Shown piece after piece: positions 1 through 7,970 of a stretch of 62,112 nt of DNA; the first letter of the stretch is position 1; each line of letters begins with the position of its first letter. The DNA is from Merismopedia glauca CCAP 1448/3 (GTDB taxonomy: Bacteria; Cyanobacteriota; Cyanobacteriia; Cyanobacteriales; CCAP-1448): positions 1 to 62,112 of the forward strand of contig NZ_PVWJ01000011.1 in NCBI RefSeq assembly GCF_003003775.1, written 5' to 3'. The notes beneath the pieces are model-generated. The model was not told where the DNA came from. It was given only the letters and a program-made list of their open reading frames with translations, and did no database searches. The position numbers and the translations under genes are program-made.

Positions 1-61
1 CCAATCCCCAGTCCCCAATTCCTCAAGAGTACATCCAATTTATCGCTAGCAACTTGGGTTA

Positions 62-694
62 TTACTCGATCGCTATATTTCGATCTGAAGCACCAAGCTT
101 TTGAGATAGACTTTTAATAACTGCGGCTATGACAGCCTTATTTCTAGCCACCAAGCCATGAAAACTAACGTGTAAGACTTCTTCTTGGGTTACGGGTAAA
201 CGGGAACTATAGGCAGGTACAATCATTAAATCCCAAGGTGTCCAAATGGATGTGACATCTAGTTTTGCTAACCAAGTGCTGTCTTGATTTAGTTCTGTCA
301 GTAAAGCACTATTTGGTCGCATTTGAATAGCGGCTGGAGTTTGAGAAAAGTAAGCAATAATAGTCCCTTGATGGGGCGAAGCTAAGCTGATATATCGTTT
401 AATACGTTCTATTCCCCCCATTTTTTGGATGTAATAGCGACCAATAATCCCTCCCATACTCAAACCAACCAGATCGAGGGCTTGAGTCGGACTAAAATGA
501 CTCTTGACATAGTTATCGACCTGGATAGCTAATTTATCAATGCCTAACTTGCCATTGCTTGGAAATACTTCCACAATATGTACCTCCCACCCACTATATT
601 GGAGGTGGGTAGACATCTGACGGAAAATCCTGGCGGTATCGTTTAAACCAGGGATGAGTAATACTGGATGGCGATCGCTATTATATGTCTCCAT
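62..694 (-). CDS. Alpha/beta hydrolase, lipase-like
   Basis: Predicted 210-residue serine hydrolase of the alpha/beta-hydrolase fold, closest in style to small triacylglycerol lipase/PGAP1-like esterases. The N-terminal HPVLLIPGLNDT strand-turn is the oxyanion-hole region and the nucleophile elbow is G-L-S-M-G with Ser79. Asp155 (WTPWD) and His179 (VSFHG) are plausible triad partners. No signal peptide is visible, so it is probably cytoplasmic. It starts at an ATG and is transcribed away from the 446-bp gap to its right. The substrate cannot be told from sequence; lipid or ester turnover is an inference from the family. Confidence 0.85.
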   Translation of the reverse strand: METYNSDRHPVLLIPGLNDTARIFRQMSTHLQYSGWEVHIVEVFPSNGKLGIDKLAIQVDNYVKSHFSPTQALDLVGLSMGGIIGRYYIQKMGGIERIKRYISLASPHQGTIIAYFSQTPAAIQMRPNSALLTELNQDSTWLAKLDVTSIWTPWDLMIVPAYSSRLPVTQEEVLHVSFHGLVARNKAVIAAVIKSLSQKLGASDRNIAIE

Positions 695-1140
695 TGTGTC
701 TAATTAAAGGTTAAATGGTGAATTTATAGGTTTGCTTCTGCGATCGTAACAATTAGATGGTTATTACCTAAATGGCTTTGTGACGGTTTATTAATTGTCT
801 CTCAGATTAAACCGAAAGACGATCTGGCAGTCGTTATGATGATGATGGGATCTAAAAACTGCTTGAAGTTTCATACTAACCAAGAGGGACGGGAGTTTCA
901 AATGATGTGCGATCGCAGTTAGATGTAAATGTTTGTTAAGAAAGATGGCGTAATCTTGCCTTTGTTCCCTCAGAAACTTAATAATTCGATCTAGACCTCA
1001 GTAGTTTTGTCAAGTTAGATCCCTATTGAGCAATTTCAGCGAACAGTCAAGTAACTGTTTAGCTTCCCCAAACTAAATAGTCCGCTCAAAAATTTAAGTT
1101 ACACCTTTAACTGGCTGTCTATACTTCGGAGTAATTTTCA
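695..1140. other. Intergenic region, no gene seen
   Basis: This 446-bp gap separates two divergently transcribed genes, so promoters for both should lie here. It contains a HIP1 octamer near 910 but no convincing ORF, tRNA or terminator. I could not assign a clear -35/-10 pair. Confidence 0.5.
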
Positions 1141-1731
1141 ATGGCGAATATTGTAGATAATTTATTAGGTGGAATTCTTGGTTCTAAGAAAAATGGTTCT
1201 GGGAAAAAAGGTAAATATTTCCTAGAGTTGAAGGAATCTGAAGATCCCAAACCTAATCAAGCCGTAGCTAAAGTCGAAGCTGCTGTTTCTCAGGTAGGAG
1301 AAAATGTATCCAAAGCTGTAGACTCGGTTAAGCCTAAAGTAGAAGCTGCTGCCTCCCAGGTAGGAGAAAATGTATCCAAAGCTGTAGACTCGGTTAAGCC
1401 TAAAGTAGAAGCTGCTGTCTCTCAGGTAGAAGCGACTGTCTCCCAAGTAGTAGAAACAGTCAAACCTGAAGCTGCTAACGAGAAAAAGAGCAAACGCACC
1501 AGCGTCAAAGACAAAGCCACCAAGAAACAACAAGCCACATCTCAGCCAGCACCTGCTGTAGATCCAGCACCAGCCGCCGCAACTGCTAAAGTCGCTAAAT
1601 CAGCGCAATCAGATCTTAAAACCTTTTCACCCTACCTGAATGTCAATTTTGTGAGCAGCAGTCGCCGTCGTCCAGGACCTAGCTTAGATGCTTTTAAAAG
1701 CATGGCGAAGGAAGTAGGACCACGCAGATAG
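1141..1731 (+). CDS. Repeat protein, apolipoprotein/LEA-like helix repeats, unknown function
   Basis: Unrecognised 196-residue protein. Its core is three tandem copies of a 22-residue unit (VEAAVSQVGENVSKAVDSVK and kin) between about residues 42 and 108, the first two nearly identical even at DNA level. The unit is lysine/alanine/valine rich with a 3-4 hydrophobic spacing, which suggests a long amphipathic helix of the late-embryogenesis or phasin type. A charged Lys/Ala/Pro-rich linker follows. The C-terminal segment (about 160-196) is different, rich in Arg and Ser and ending VGPRR, and may be the conserved part. There is no signal peptide. An RBS-like GGAG lies upstream of the ATG. Function unknown; a stress or envelope-associated structural role is only a guess. 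Confidence 0.75.
   Translation: MANIVDNLLGGILGSKKNGSGKKGKYFLELKESEDPKPNQAVAKVEAAVSQVGENVSKAVDSVKPKVEAAASQVGENVSKAVDSVKPKVEAAVSQVEATVSQVVETVKPEAANEKKSKRTSVKDKATKKQQATSQPAPAVDPAPAAATAKVAKSAQSDLKTFSPYLNVNFVSSSRRRPGPSLDAFKSMAKEVGPRR
1270..1465 (+). repeat. 66-bp tandem repeat inside the coding sequence, about 3 copies
   Basis: Three consecutive 66-bp units in frame, the first two differing at only a few bases and the third more diverged. This points to recent unit duplication, and copy number may vary between strains. Confidence 0.8.
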
Positions 1732-1755
1732 AAAAGTTAGAGATTTGATTTTTTT

Positions 1756-1833
1756 GGCATTGCTGACTTGAAGTATGAATTGTCGATTGTCGATCGGGTT
1801 TTCTTTCGCCCCGATCTCTCACTGTTCCGAATT
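1756..1833 (+). repeat. Composite dispersed repeat, copy 1
   Basis: Begins GGCATTGCTGACTTGAAG, then TATGAATTGT, a short heptamer run (CGATTGT), then GGGTTTTCTTTCGCCCC and CTCACTGTTCCGAATT. The same order of blocks is found at 7361-7466 (opposite orientation), 11875-11947 (opposite, shorter) and 31761-31869. It lies between convergent genes. Confidence 0.8.
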
Positions 1834-1842
1834 CTGACTTCT

Positions 1843-1870
1843 GTACGGGCGCAACGCGTTGCGCCCCTAC
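1843..1870. repeat. 28-bp palindrome (GGGCGCAACGCGTTGCGCCC core)
   Basis: Near-perfect inverted repeat centred on ACGCGT, with one mismatch in the outer arm. A perfect copy is at 4191-4218. It is followed directly by the TTCTGAC heptamer array. It could form a very stable hairpin, but no T-run follows. Confidence 0.8.
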
Positions 1871-1904
1871 TTCTGACTCCTGACTTCTGACTTCTGCTGA
1901 CTTC
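1870..1904. repeat. TTCTGAC heptamer tandem repeat
   Basis: Degenerate array of the 7-bp unit TTCTGAC abutting the end of the TPR-protein gene. The same family occurs near 10645, 22677, 33588, 50007, 60160 and 61053. Confidence 0.8.
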
Positions 1905-3030
1905 ATTTAATGTGATGTTCGCGCATCGAAGCTAAAGTACTGTAAAGATGAAAAGCAGCATCCCAGGTGCTTTCTTGACGGCGGAAGAGGTAAATGTGAG
2001 CCGGAAAACGCTCTAAAAGTTCGGCTTTATCCACTACGCTTTGAGCAAAAATATCAAATTCTGACCAAACAGGAAGGGGATTTAGGTGACTGGCGACGTA
2101 TTTCAGTAAATTGTTCCATTTAAGCCGAATCGTACTTTGGCTAAAACGGTCATCCTGGTTTTGGCTTGAGGTGAATCTAACTCCTTGATGAAACTGGTAA
2201 TCGCGATCGCACAAGCGTAAAATAGTCTTTTGTGCCTGCAATTGTAAATCCCAGACCCCTACATAATCTAAAATTTGGGTTTTCCTTACACCCTTGTTGC
2301 GAATACCTATATCGAAAACTTCTTCAAATAAAGGTAATAAACCTTCAACCTTTTGAGTTACTTGCGACCAGTTAAAAGTAAATGATTCTAAGGTTTCCCG
2401 TTCCCCTTTACCATCAGAAAAGTAACCTATAGCTTGAACCGCAGATTGGGGATTTTCTGGCTCAACTAGTTGGAAATACTTGACATTAAAGACTTTAATC
2501 TCGGTTAGTTGACTGAGGGGAACTGCAAAACAGGGAATTTCTGCTTGCTGTAATTGCTGGGAATAGTACTGCATTTTGGCGATCGCTCCTTGACGGTAAA
2601 GCCGCCATCCCCGATTCGGAATATGCAATCTAGCCGTTTGGGGATCTATTTCCATAATTTTGGCAAAAACAGGAGCCAATGAAGGCTTTGATGCTGAATG
2701 TATCCCTTCTAGAATCAATACTCCTAAAGTTTTGCCTTCGGGTTGAGCCATTGCTTGAGCGATCGCTTGTTCTCTTTGTTGACAAGCTATATTTTCCAAG
2801 CGTTCTAACCCTTGGCGTGCTTCGAGAATTAGTTTTTGGTTAGTGGAATTTTGCAGTAGCTGTCGATAGATAGCTTCAGCTTTTTGCCACTCACTAGTAG
2901 CTTCGTGTAAAGATCCTAAATACAGGTGCAGCCAGGGATTATCTGGTTCTTCGCTAGAGAACTCTTTTAGTAAAGCATCCGCTTTTTGATAATCTTTGTC
3001 TGCAAAAGCGGTGGCAATTTGCTCAAGCAT
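1903..3030 (-). CDS. TPR-containing protein, unknown function
   Basis: 375-residue soluble protein. Residues about 1-75 look like two tetratricopeptide repeats (alternating helices with the pattern LHLYLGSLHEATSEWQKAEA), which normally act as a protein-interaction scaffold. The remaining 300 residues match no family I recognise. That part contains a Glu/Gln-rich helix (75-95) and an alpha/beta-looking region with cysteines. There is no signal peptide or membrane segment. The ATG at 3030 is the only good start. The stop lies inside a heptamer-repeat zone, so the last residues may be poorly conserved. It is separated from the coiled-coil gene upstream by about 150 bp. Confidence 0.8.
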   Translation of the reverse strand: MLEQIATAFADKDYQKADALLKEFSSEEPDNPWLHLYLGSLHEATSEWQKAEAIYRQLLQNSTNQKLILEARQGLERLENIACQQREQAIAQAMAQPEGKTLGVLILEGIHSASKPSLAPVFAKIMEIDPQTARLHIPNRGWRLYRQGAIAKMQYYSQQLQQAEIPCFAVPLSQLTEIKVFNVKYFQLVEPENPQSAVQAIGYFSDGKGERETLESFTFNWSQVTQKVEGLLPLFEEVFDIGIRNKGVRKTQILDYVGVWDLQLQAQKTILRLCDRDYQFHQGVRFTSSQNQDDRFSQSTIRLKWNNLLKYVASHLNPLPVWSEFDIFAQSVVDKAELLERFPAHIYLFRRQESTWDAAFHLYSTLASMREHHIK

Positions 3031-3183
3031 GGCTCATGGGGTAATATGTGCAATCTATATGTTCATAGTTCCCCATATAGGTCACGAAAATTTACACTAC
3101 AGGTTCATCAATTTGGCTGAAAAATATGAGGATTGGCGATCGGCTTGAAGAGATGGCTGACTTCTAACTTACGCAAAGCAGCA

Positions 3184-4149
3184 CTAGTTTTTGCTTAACT
3201 CTGCGGTTTTTGCAGAACCATTACATCTGATAACAGCAAATTCAGCCACTTTAGTTTCTAATGCTAGCTGGCGCTGCCTACCTAATTGCATTTCTACGAC
3301 TACAGGAGTTAAGCGTTGATTAATTTCTGCGGTTAGCTCTTGCTGCCATTTATATAATCTTAAATGGACTTGCAAAACTTCTAGGAGTTGGTTTTCCACC
3401 TCTAAACCTTCTAAGCTTAGCAAACGCTCTTGGAGATGAGCGATCGCCGTTTCTTGTTCTTGAAGACGTGGCTCTAGAGTTAGATTGGGTTGAGAAACTA
3501 GTTGTTTTAGCTGTTCCAAGGTAGACTGTTGAGCCATCAAATCTAGTGCTTCAATTTTGGCTAAGCGGTTTTGGAGTTCTTTGAGAAGAGATGAATTGGG
3601 ATCTTTACCATTAGAAGAGTTTAATTGAGCAAATTTATTGCCAAAATCAGAGATGAGACGTTGGTTATATTGATGCTCTCGATCTAAATCTGCTGTTTGA
3701 GTGGCAATTTGAGCTAATCTGATGTGGAGTTGTGATTGCTCGTGAATCAGTTTTTTGATGCGATCGTTAGTTAATTCTTGAACTTCCTGGAGATTTTCCC
3801 AAGCTGGCGCTTGATTTTGCCTTGAAGGTAGTGCTGGTGCAGATTGCTCAATTTCATCCAAACGACGATAAACTCTCGCCATTGCTACAGATAAATGTTG
3901 GCTTTGCTTTTCCCAGCGATAGCGATTGAGTAAATTTAAGCACAGAGACAGAGATATAGGCGCGGCTACATAAGCTACTTGTGCAGAAATAGCAGACGCA
4001 AACACTCCTACAACTGAAGCACCTACAGCCGCACACTCGGCAATTTTCCAAATAGCTTGACTTTGAGCCAATTCAGATGGTTGTAGCTCTTGATTTCTCA
4101 CAGCAACGCTTTCTCCTAGAGATGTAGTTAGATACAATATGCCCTCCAT
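3184..4149 (-). CDS. Membrane-anchored coiled-coil protein, unknown function
   Basis: 321-residue protein. Residues about 35-75 form one or two hydrophobic helices (AAVGASVVGVFASAISAQVA, then YVAAPISLSLCLNLL). The rest, from about 80 to 300, is a long Gln/Glu/Leu heptad-rich coiled coil with repeated LxxLxxL spacing. This layout suggests a membrane-tethered rod facing the cytoplasm. No enzymatic motif is seen. It could be a structural or septum-associated protein, but no family was recognised. The palindromes at 4191-4255 lie just upstream of its start. Confidence 0.75.
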   Translation of the reverse strand: MEGILYLTTSLGESVAVRNQELQPSELAQSQAIWKIAECAAVGASVVGVFASAISAQVAYVAAPISLSLCLNLLNRYRWEKQSQHLSVAMARVYRRLDEIEQSAPALPSRQNQAPAWENLQEVQELTNDRIKKLIHEQSQLHIRLAQIATQTADLDREHQYNQRLISDFGNKFAQLNSSNGKDPNSSLLKELQNRLAKIEALDLMAQQSTLEQLKQLVSQPNLTLEPRLQEQETAIAHLQERLLSLEGLEVENQLLEVLQVHLRLYKWQQELTAEINQRLTPVVVEMQLGRQRQLALETKVAEFAVIRCNGSAKTAELSKN

Positions 4150-4190
4150 CCCAGGAAAAACTCACAACCACTATTAAATTAAGTCAGAAG

Positions 4191-4218
4191 GTAGGGGCGC
4201 AACGCGTTGCGCCCCTAC
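4191..4218. repeat. Perfect 28-bp palindrome
   Basis: GTAGGGGCGCAACG followed by its exact reverse complement CGTTGCGCCCCTAC. A near-identical copy is at 1843-1870. It lies only 10 bp from a second palindrome. Confidence 0.9.
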
Positions 4219-4228
4219 AGAAGTATAT

Positions 4229-4255
4229 TAGAGACGTTGCATTGCAACGTCTCTA
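4229..4255. repeat. 27-bp palindrome (TAGAGACGTTGCA arms)
   Basis: Two 13-bp arms, TAGAGACGTTGCA and TGCAACGTCTCTA, flank a single central T. The AGACGT motif recurs in hairpins at 8758-8793 and 36603-36622, so it is one member of a dispersed palindrome family. Confidence 0.85.
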
Positions 4256-4297
4256 CGTTTGGATCTGTAGCAGGTATTGAGCTATAAAATCCGAGAT

Positions 4298-4861
4298 CTA
4301 TAACCTAGCGCATTGATCTTCTTTATTTCCTTGAACTACGTTTCCTCCTCCTGTCGGCGCTGGGCGATTCTCTTTGCATTGTAGGTTACCGTCAATCCGG
4401 TTGCTTTGAATTACTACCCCACTTGTATTTTGGAAAGCTTGTAAATCAGCGCCAATTTTGTTACTACGAGCGCTTAAAGCCCCAGAATTAGACTCCATCT
4501 GTAAACTGCCATTAATAGTCACCCCAACAATGCTAGCGGCTCTTCCTTGTTTAAGCTGAATGCTACCGCCAACTGATGATGTACCGCCAACGTTGACTCT
4601 AGTTGCGTTTTCAGCTTGGATGTTACCAATAACTCTGATGTTCGTCCCTGCTAGACTAGCATTCGATCCCACCACTATACTTCCTTGAACTCTAGTACCA
4701 CTGAGGGTACAAGAAGCTCCATCTGGAACTTTGAGGTTGTCTACAGTAATACTTCCAATGCTTCCGCGACAAATTCTTTCTTCTGCTTGACTGACTTGAG
4801 GTAAGACAAAGTTACTTCCCACTAACACAGTCATTAGAGATAAGACAGTAATTGCTTTCAT
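4298..4861 (-). CDS. Secreted beta-helix-like repeat protein
   Basis: 187-residue exported protein. Residues 1-26 are a typical Sec signal peptide (MKAITVLSLMTVLVGSNFVL) with probable cleavage after SQA. The mature part has regularly spaced short strands of the type GSIVVGSNASL, GNIQAENATRV, GSIQLKQGRAA and GSLQMESNSGA, which suggests a small right-handed beta-helix resembling polymer-forming folds. Three cysteines, at the mature N-terminus and near the C-terminus, could form disulfides. The C-terminal GNLQCKENRPAPTGGGNVVQ segment is the most distinctive. Similar proteins occur in other bacteria, as far as I recall, but without known function. It lies directly downstream of a two-component system on the same strand, which may control it. 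Confidence 0.75.
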   Translation of the reverse strand: MKAITVLSLMTVLVGSNFVLPQVSQAEERICRGSIGSITVDNLKVPDGASCTLSGTRVQGSIVVGSNASLAGTNIRVIGNIQAENATRVNVGGTSSVGGSIQLKQGRAASIVGVTINGSLQMESNSGALSARSNKIGADLQAFQNTSGVVIQSNRIDGNLQCKENRPAPTGGGNVVQGNKEDQCARL

Positions 4862-5047
4862 AATTGTGGTTTATTACTCTTTACATACCTCTCATAGTAG
4901 GAAGCAAATTTAAGAAGTCTCTGAAGGTTAAATGAGAAACTTCTCATGAATCTTCAATTCCGTCTTTACTTTAGATATAGGATTAAATCTGCCAAATGCG
5001 GTCTAAGTGTGGGCGATCGCCACTCAATACTAGCGGTGTAGCTCAAA

Positions 5048-5716
5048 TCAACCTCGCAATCTATAACCCATACCCCTGACTGTTTCTATGCAGTCACTGC
5101 CTAACTTTTTCCGCAGATAACCGATATAGACATCCACAATATTAGAGCCAGGATCGTAATTGTATCCCCATACCCGATCTAATAATTGCTCTCTACTCAA
5201 GACTTGTCCTCGGTGACGTATTAAAGTCTCAATCGCGGTAAACTCTCGCGCTGATAATTCAACTTCTCGTCCGTCTACATATACCTTTCGAGTACGTAAA
5301 TTTAGGGATATCGAGCCTACTTTGAGTTCTATTTTCTCTTTAACGGCGACTGACTGCGAATCGCGCAATCGTAACCGGATTCTGGCTAAAAGCTCTTGAA
5401 AGCTAAAAGGTTTGGTCATGTAATCGTCTGCTCCTCCTTCCAAGCCTGCTATTTTACGATCGAGGTCGTCGCAAGCAGTGAGGATAATAATTGGTAAGGT
5501 GGCTCCTTGACCCCGCAATTCTTCTAAGATATCCAAGCCATCTTTGCCAGGAAGACCTAAATCTAGCAACATTAAGTCAAAACCGGTATCTAACCCTAAA
5601 GAAACTATTTCTTGCGGTTCGGCGGATACTAATGTGGTAAAACCATTAGCGCGCAATCCTTTTTCAATAAAGGAAGCAATCCGTTTTTCGTCTTCTGCAA
5701 TTACAATTCGATTCAT
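5048..5716 (-). CDS. OmpR/PhoB-type response regulator
   Basis: 222-residue two-domain response regulator. The receiver domain (about 1-115) has the acidic pair in AEDE (8-10), the phospho-acceptor Asp52 in LLLDLGLPGKDG, the Thr/Ala region at 80-81, and Lys102 in TKPF. The C-terminal winged-helix DNA-binding domain (about 128-220) carries LSAREFTAIETLIRHRG and RGMGYRL, hallmarks of OmpR/PhoB. It is encoded just upstream of, and in the same direction as, the secreted protein, and 14 bp downstream of its histidine kinase. It should act as a phosphorylation-dependent transcription factor; signal and targets are unknown. Confidence 0.95.
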   Translation of the reverse strand: MNRIVIAEDEKRIASFIEKGLRANGFTTLVSAEPQEIVSLGLDTGFDLMLLDLGLPGKDGLDILEELRGQGATLPIIILTACDDLDRKIAGLEGGADDYMTKPFSFQELLARIRLRLRDSQSVAVKEKIELKVGSISLNLRTRKVYVDGREVELSAREFTAIETLIRHRGQVLSREQLLDRVWGYNYDPGSNIVDVYIGYLRKKLGSDCIETVRGMGYRLRG

Positions 5717-5730
5717 ATTTCACCTTTGAG

Positions 5731-7221
5731 CTAATTTTTCAACGGTTCGGTAGGTAGAACTAGAGAAAAAGTAGAACCAAATCCGAGTTTGCTAAAGAGT
5801 TCTACTCGACCATCATGAGCTTGGGCGATCGCTTGAACAATGGATAAACCCAATCCGCAGCCATCAGAACACCTGCGGCTGTTAGCTGCACGAGCAAAAC
5901 GCTCAAAAACTCGCTGGTGGTCTTCTTCACCAATGCCTATACCTGTATCGCGCACCCACAACCGGACAAAATCGCGATCTAAAATTGCACCCAGAGCAAT
6001 CGTGTCTGTTTCTGTGGTGTATTGAGTGGCATTTTCGATTAAGTTGATTAAAGCTTGGGTGAGGCGCTGGCGATCGCCTACAAATATACCTACAGCTTGA
6101 GCGTCAAATTTCCACTGGCGCTCTGCTAATGCAGTCGCTTTAGTATAAATTTCTTGGGTGAAAGTATTAATATCTATGGTTTCTAGCTGTAAAAAATCTG
6201 GTCTTTCCGACTTGGTAAGCAGCATCAACTCTTCTACCATCCGAGTCATGCGATCTAACTCGTCAATGACCAATTCCACAGTTTCTTTTTGCTCTTGAGG
6301 ATCGTCCCCCATCAATTCTATATGACCCCTGATAATGGCGATTGGGGTGCGTAATTCGTGTCCTGCGTTATTAATAAAAGCTTTTTGACTGTTAAAGGTA
6401 TTTTGGAGTCGATCTAGCATCTTGTTAAAAGTTATGCCTAGTTCTCCTATTTCTCCAGAACTTTGGATGGGAATTCTGTGATTGAGGTTTGATTGACCGA
6501 TCGAACGAGCAGTAGTCGCAAGAGATCGTAATGGTTTGAGGACTTGGGCTGAAGCAATCCAACCTAAAGCCAAAGCCGATACTAATCCTACTAGTAAAAC
6601 TTGAGATACGGTAAATATTACATCTTGAGCTTCTCGTGTTTCCCCAGCAGTGGTGTGAGCAATGACAAATACTCCTTTGACTTTACTGTCTATAACTATG
6701 GGGGTAGCAATATAGATGATATTGCCGAATTTAGGATCTGAAATAATTTCTTCTCCCTCTTTTCTTTCAGCCAAATTAGCCCAACGCAACATCAATTCTC
6801 GGTCTTCTTGCAAGATATCTGGTTTGGCTCTGGGACTAGAGCGGCTAAACTTACCGTTAACGAAGCTAATTAAAAATGTATCGTCTTCAGGAATCTGATT
6901 GAAGAAAAACTCTTGAAAAGCTTCTTTGAGATCTTCTGAGGTGAATTCTCTTGACTGAGCAACTTGGGTGGAAATAAATTTTTCTAATGTTTCTACTTCC
7001 TCTGCTAAATCTTGTCTGACTCGGCGATCGACTTGGTAAAAAACAATTTCGGAAAAGATAGGTACTGATAAACCGATAAAACCGACCATTAATAAGCCGT
7101 ACCAAGCTAAAATTCGGTTCCGTGCTTCCCAAAACAAACCTTTAGTTTGAGCTAAGCGGATTGGTACTGTTGTTTTAGCTGATAAATTGGACTTTAAAAC
7201 TAATTTTCTGGTATCGACCAT
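5731..7221 (-). CDS. Sensor histidine kinase
   Basis: 496-residue membrane kinase paired with the OmpR-type regulator. A first membrane helix is at about 40-62, then an extracytoplasmic sensor region (65-200) and a second helix (about 204-224). A HAMP domain follows (225-277). The HisKA box NNAGHELRTPIAII carries His288. The HATPase domain holds the N box (ALINLIENATQY), G1 (RDTGIGIG), F (FERFARA) and G2 (GCGLGLS). The gene starts at an ATG. The residues before the first helix are basic, consistent with inside-positive topology. The operon order is kinase, regulator, then possibly the secreted protein. The sensor domain fits no named type that I recognise. Confidence 0.95.
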   Translation of the reverse strand: MVDTRKLVLKSNLSAKTTVPIRLAQTKGLFWEARNRILAWYGLLMVGFIGLSVPIFSEIVFYQVDRRVRQDLAEEVETLEKFISTQVAQSREFTSEDLKEAFQEFFFNQIPEDDTFLISFVNGKFSRSSPRAKPDILQEDRELMLRWANLAERKEGEEIISDPKFGNIIYIATPIVIDSKVKGVFVIAHTTAGETREAQDVIFTVSQVLLVGLVSALALGWIASAQVLKPLRSLATTARSIGQSNLNHRIPIQSSGEIGELGITFNKMLDRLQNTFNSQKAFINNAGHELRTPIAIIRGHIELMGDDPQEQKETVELVIDELDRMTRMVEELMLLTKSERPDFLQLETIDINTFTQEIYTKATALAERQWKFDAQAVGIFVGDRQRLTQALINLIENATQYTTETDTIALGAILDRDFVRLWVRDTGIGIGEEDHQRVFERFARAANSRRCSDGCGLGLSIVQAIAQAHDGRVELFSKLGFGSTFSLVLPTEPLKN

Positions 7222-7360
7222 GAAAATCTTTCTCTAGATTGCGCGGGAGTAGGTAAATAAGTTCCCGATCTAGTTGACTTCTATTTTGGGCAATCTGTTC
7301 CATTATTTTCATGGCTGGGTGTGGGTTATGAGATGCAGTTTGCCGAAAAAATAGCCAATA

Positions 7361-7466
7361 ATTCGGAATAGTGAGCGAGTGGGGCGAAAGAAAACCCAAT
7401 TAACAATCAACAATCAACAATCAACAATCAACGATCGACAATTCATACTTCAAATTAGCAATGCCG
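7361..7466 (-). repeat. Composite dispersed repeat, copy 2
   Basis: Read on the minus strand this has the same blocks as copy 1: GGCATTGCTAATTTGAAG, TATGAATTGTCGATCGT, an array of the heptamer GTTGATT, GGGTTTTCTTTCGCCCC, then CTCACTATTCCGAAT. The heptamer array is longer here, so the internal array varies in length between copies. Confidence 0.85.
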
Positions 7467-7469
7467 ATT

Positions 7470-7904
7470 TTAATTCCCAATATCTTCATTCCATAGCTGT
7501 TGCTTTTCCTGAATGAATTCACGCATCAATTGCTTACACTCATCCAAATTTAAATCAATGACTTCCACACCGTGAGATTCCATGAATTCTCTAGCACCAG
7601 CAAAAGTAACTGATTCTCCAGCTACAACTTTTTTAATTCCAAATTGGACTACTGCACCCGCACACAAATAACATGGCATCAGGGTAGAGTATAAAGTAGC
7701 GTCTTGATAGTTACCAATCCTGCCAGCATTACGCAAACAATCGATTTCTGCATGGGTAACTGGATCGTTGTCTTGGACGCGCTTATTATGCCCTCTGCCA
7801 AGTATTTTGTCGTTTTTGACCAAAACAGAACCAATAGGAATTCCCCCCTCACTGCGTCCTAATTTCGCTTCAGCGATCGCTTCTTGCATAAATTCATCCA
7901 TCAT
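7470..7904 (-). CDS. Cytosine deaminase, yeast (Fcy1) type
   Basis: 144-residue zinc deaminase of the CDA/APOBEC-like fold. The metal site is HAE (His51, Glu53) plus PCYLC (Cys78, Cys81). It resembles fungal cytosine deaminase along its whole length: H-A/G-E-I, TLYSTLMPC, the VVAGES turn, and a C-terminal LWNEDIGN close to the WFEDIGE end of the yeast enzyme. The predicted reaction is cytosine to uracil plus ammonia in pyrimidine salvage; guanine or tRNA adenosine deamination is less likely. I chose the ATG at 7904 because GGAGGAAAC sits directly before it; a longer reading frame to 7964 lacks such a site. Confidence 0.85.
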   Translation of the reverse strand: MMDEFMQEAIAEAKLGRSEGGIPIGSVLVKNDKILGRGHNKRVQDNDPVTHAEIDCLRNAGRIGNYQDATLYSTLMPCYLCAGAVVQFGIKKVVAGESVTFAGAREFMESHGVEVIDLNLDECKQLMREFIQEKQQLWNEDIGN

Positions 7905-7970
7905 GTTTCCTCCTATCAGCTTCTCATTGCGGTATACTAACTCGCTAAAGACACTTATGCACATAAGTGG

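Noticed and set aside
1694..1906. 70-residue frame translating palindrome and heptamer repeats
   Set aside because: It is made almost entirely of repeat DNA and has no homologue pattern.
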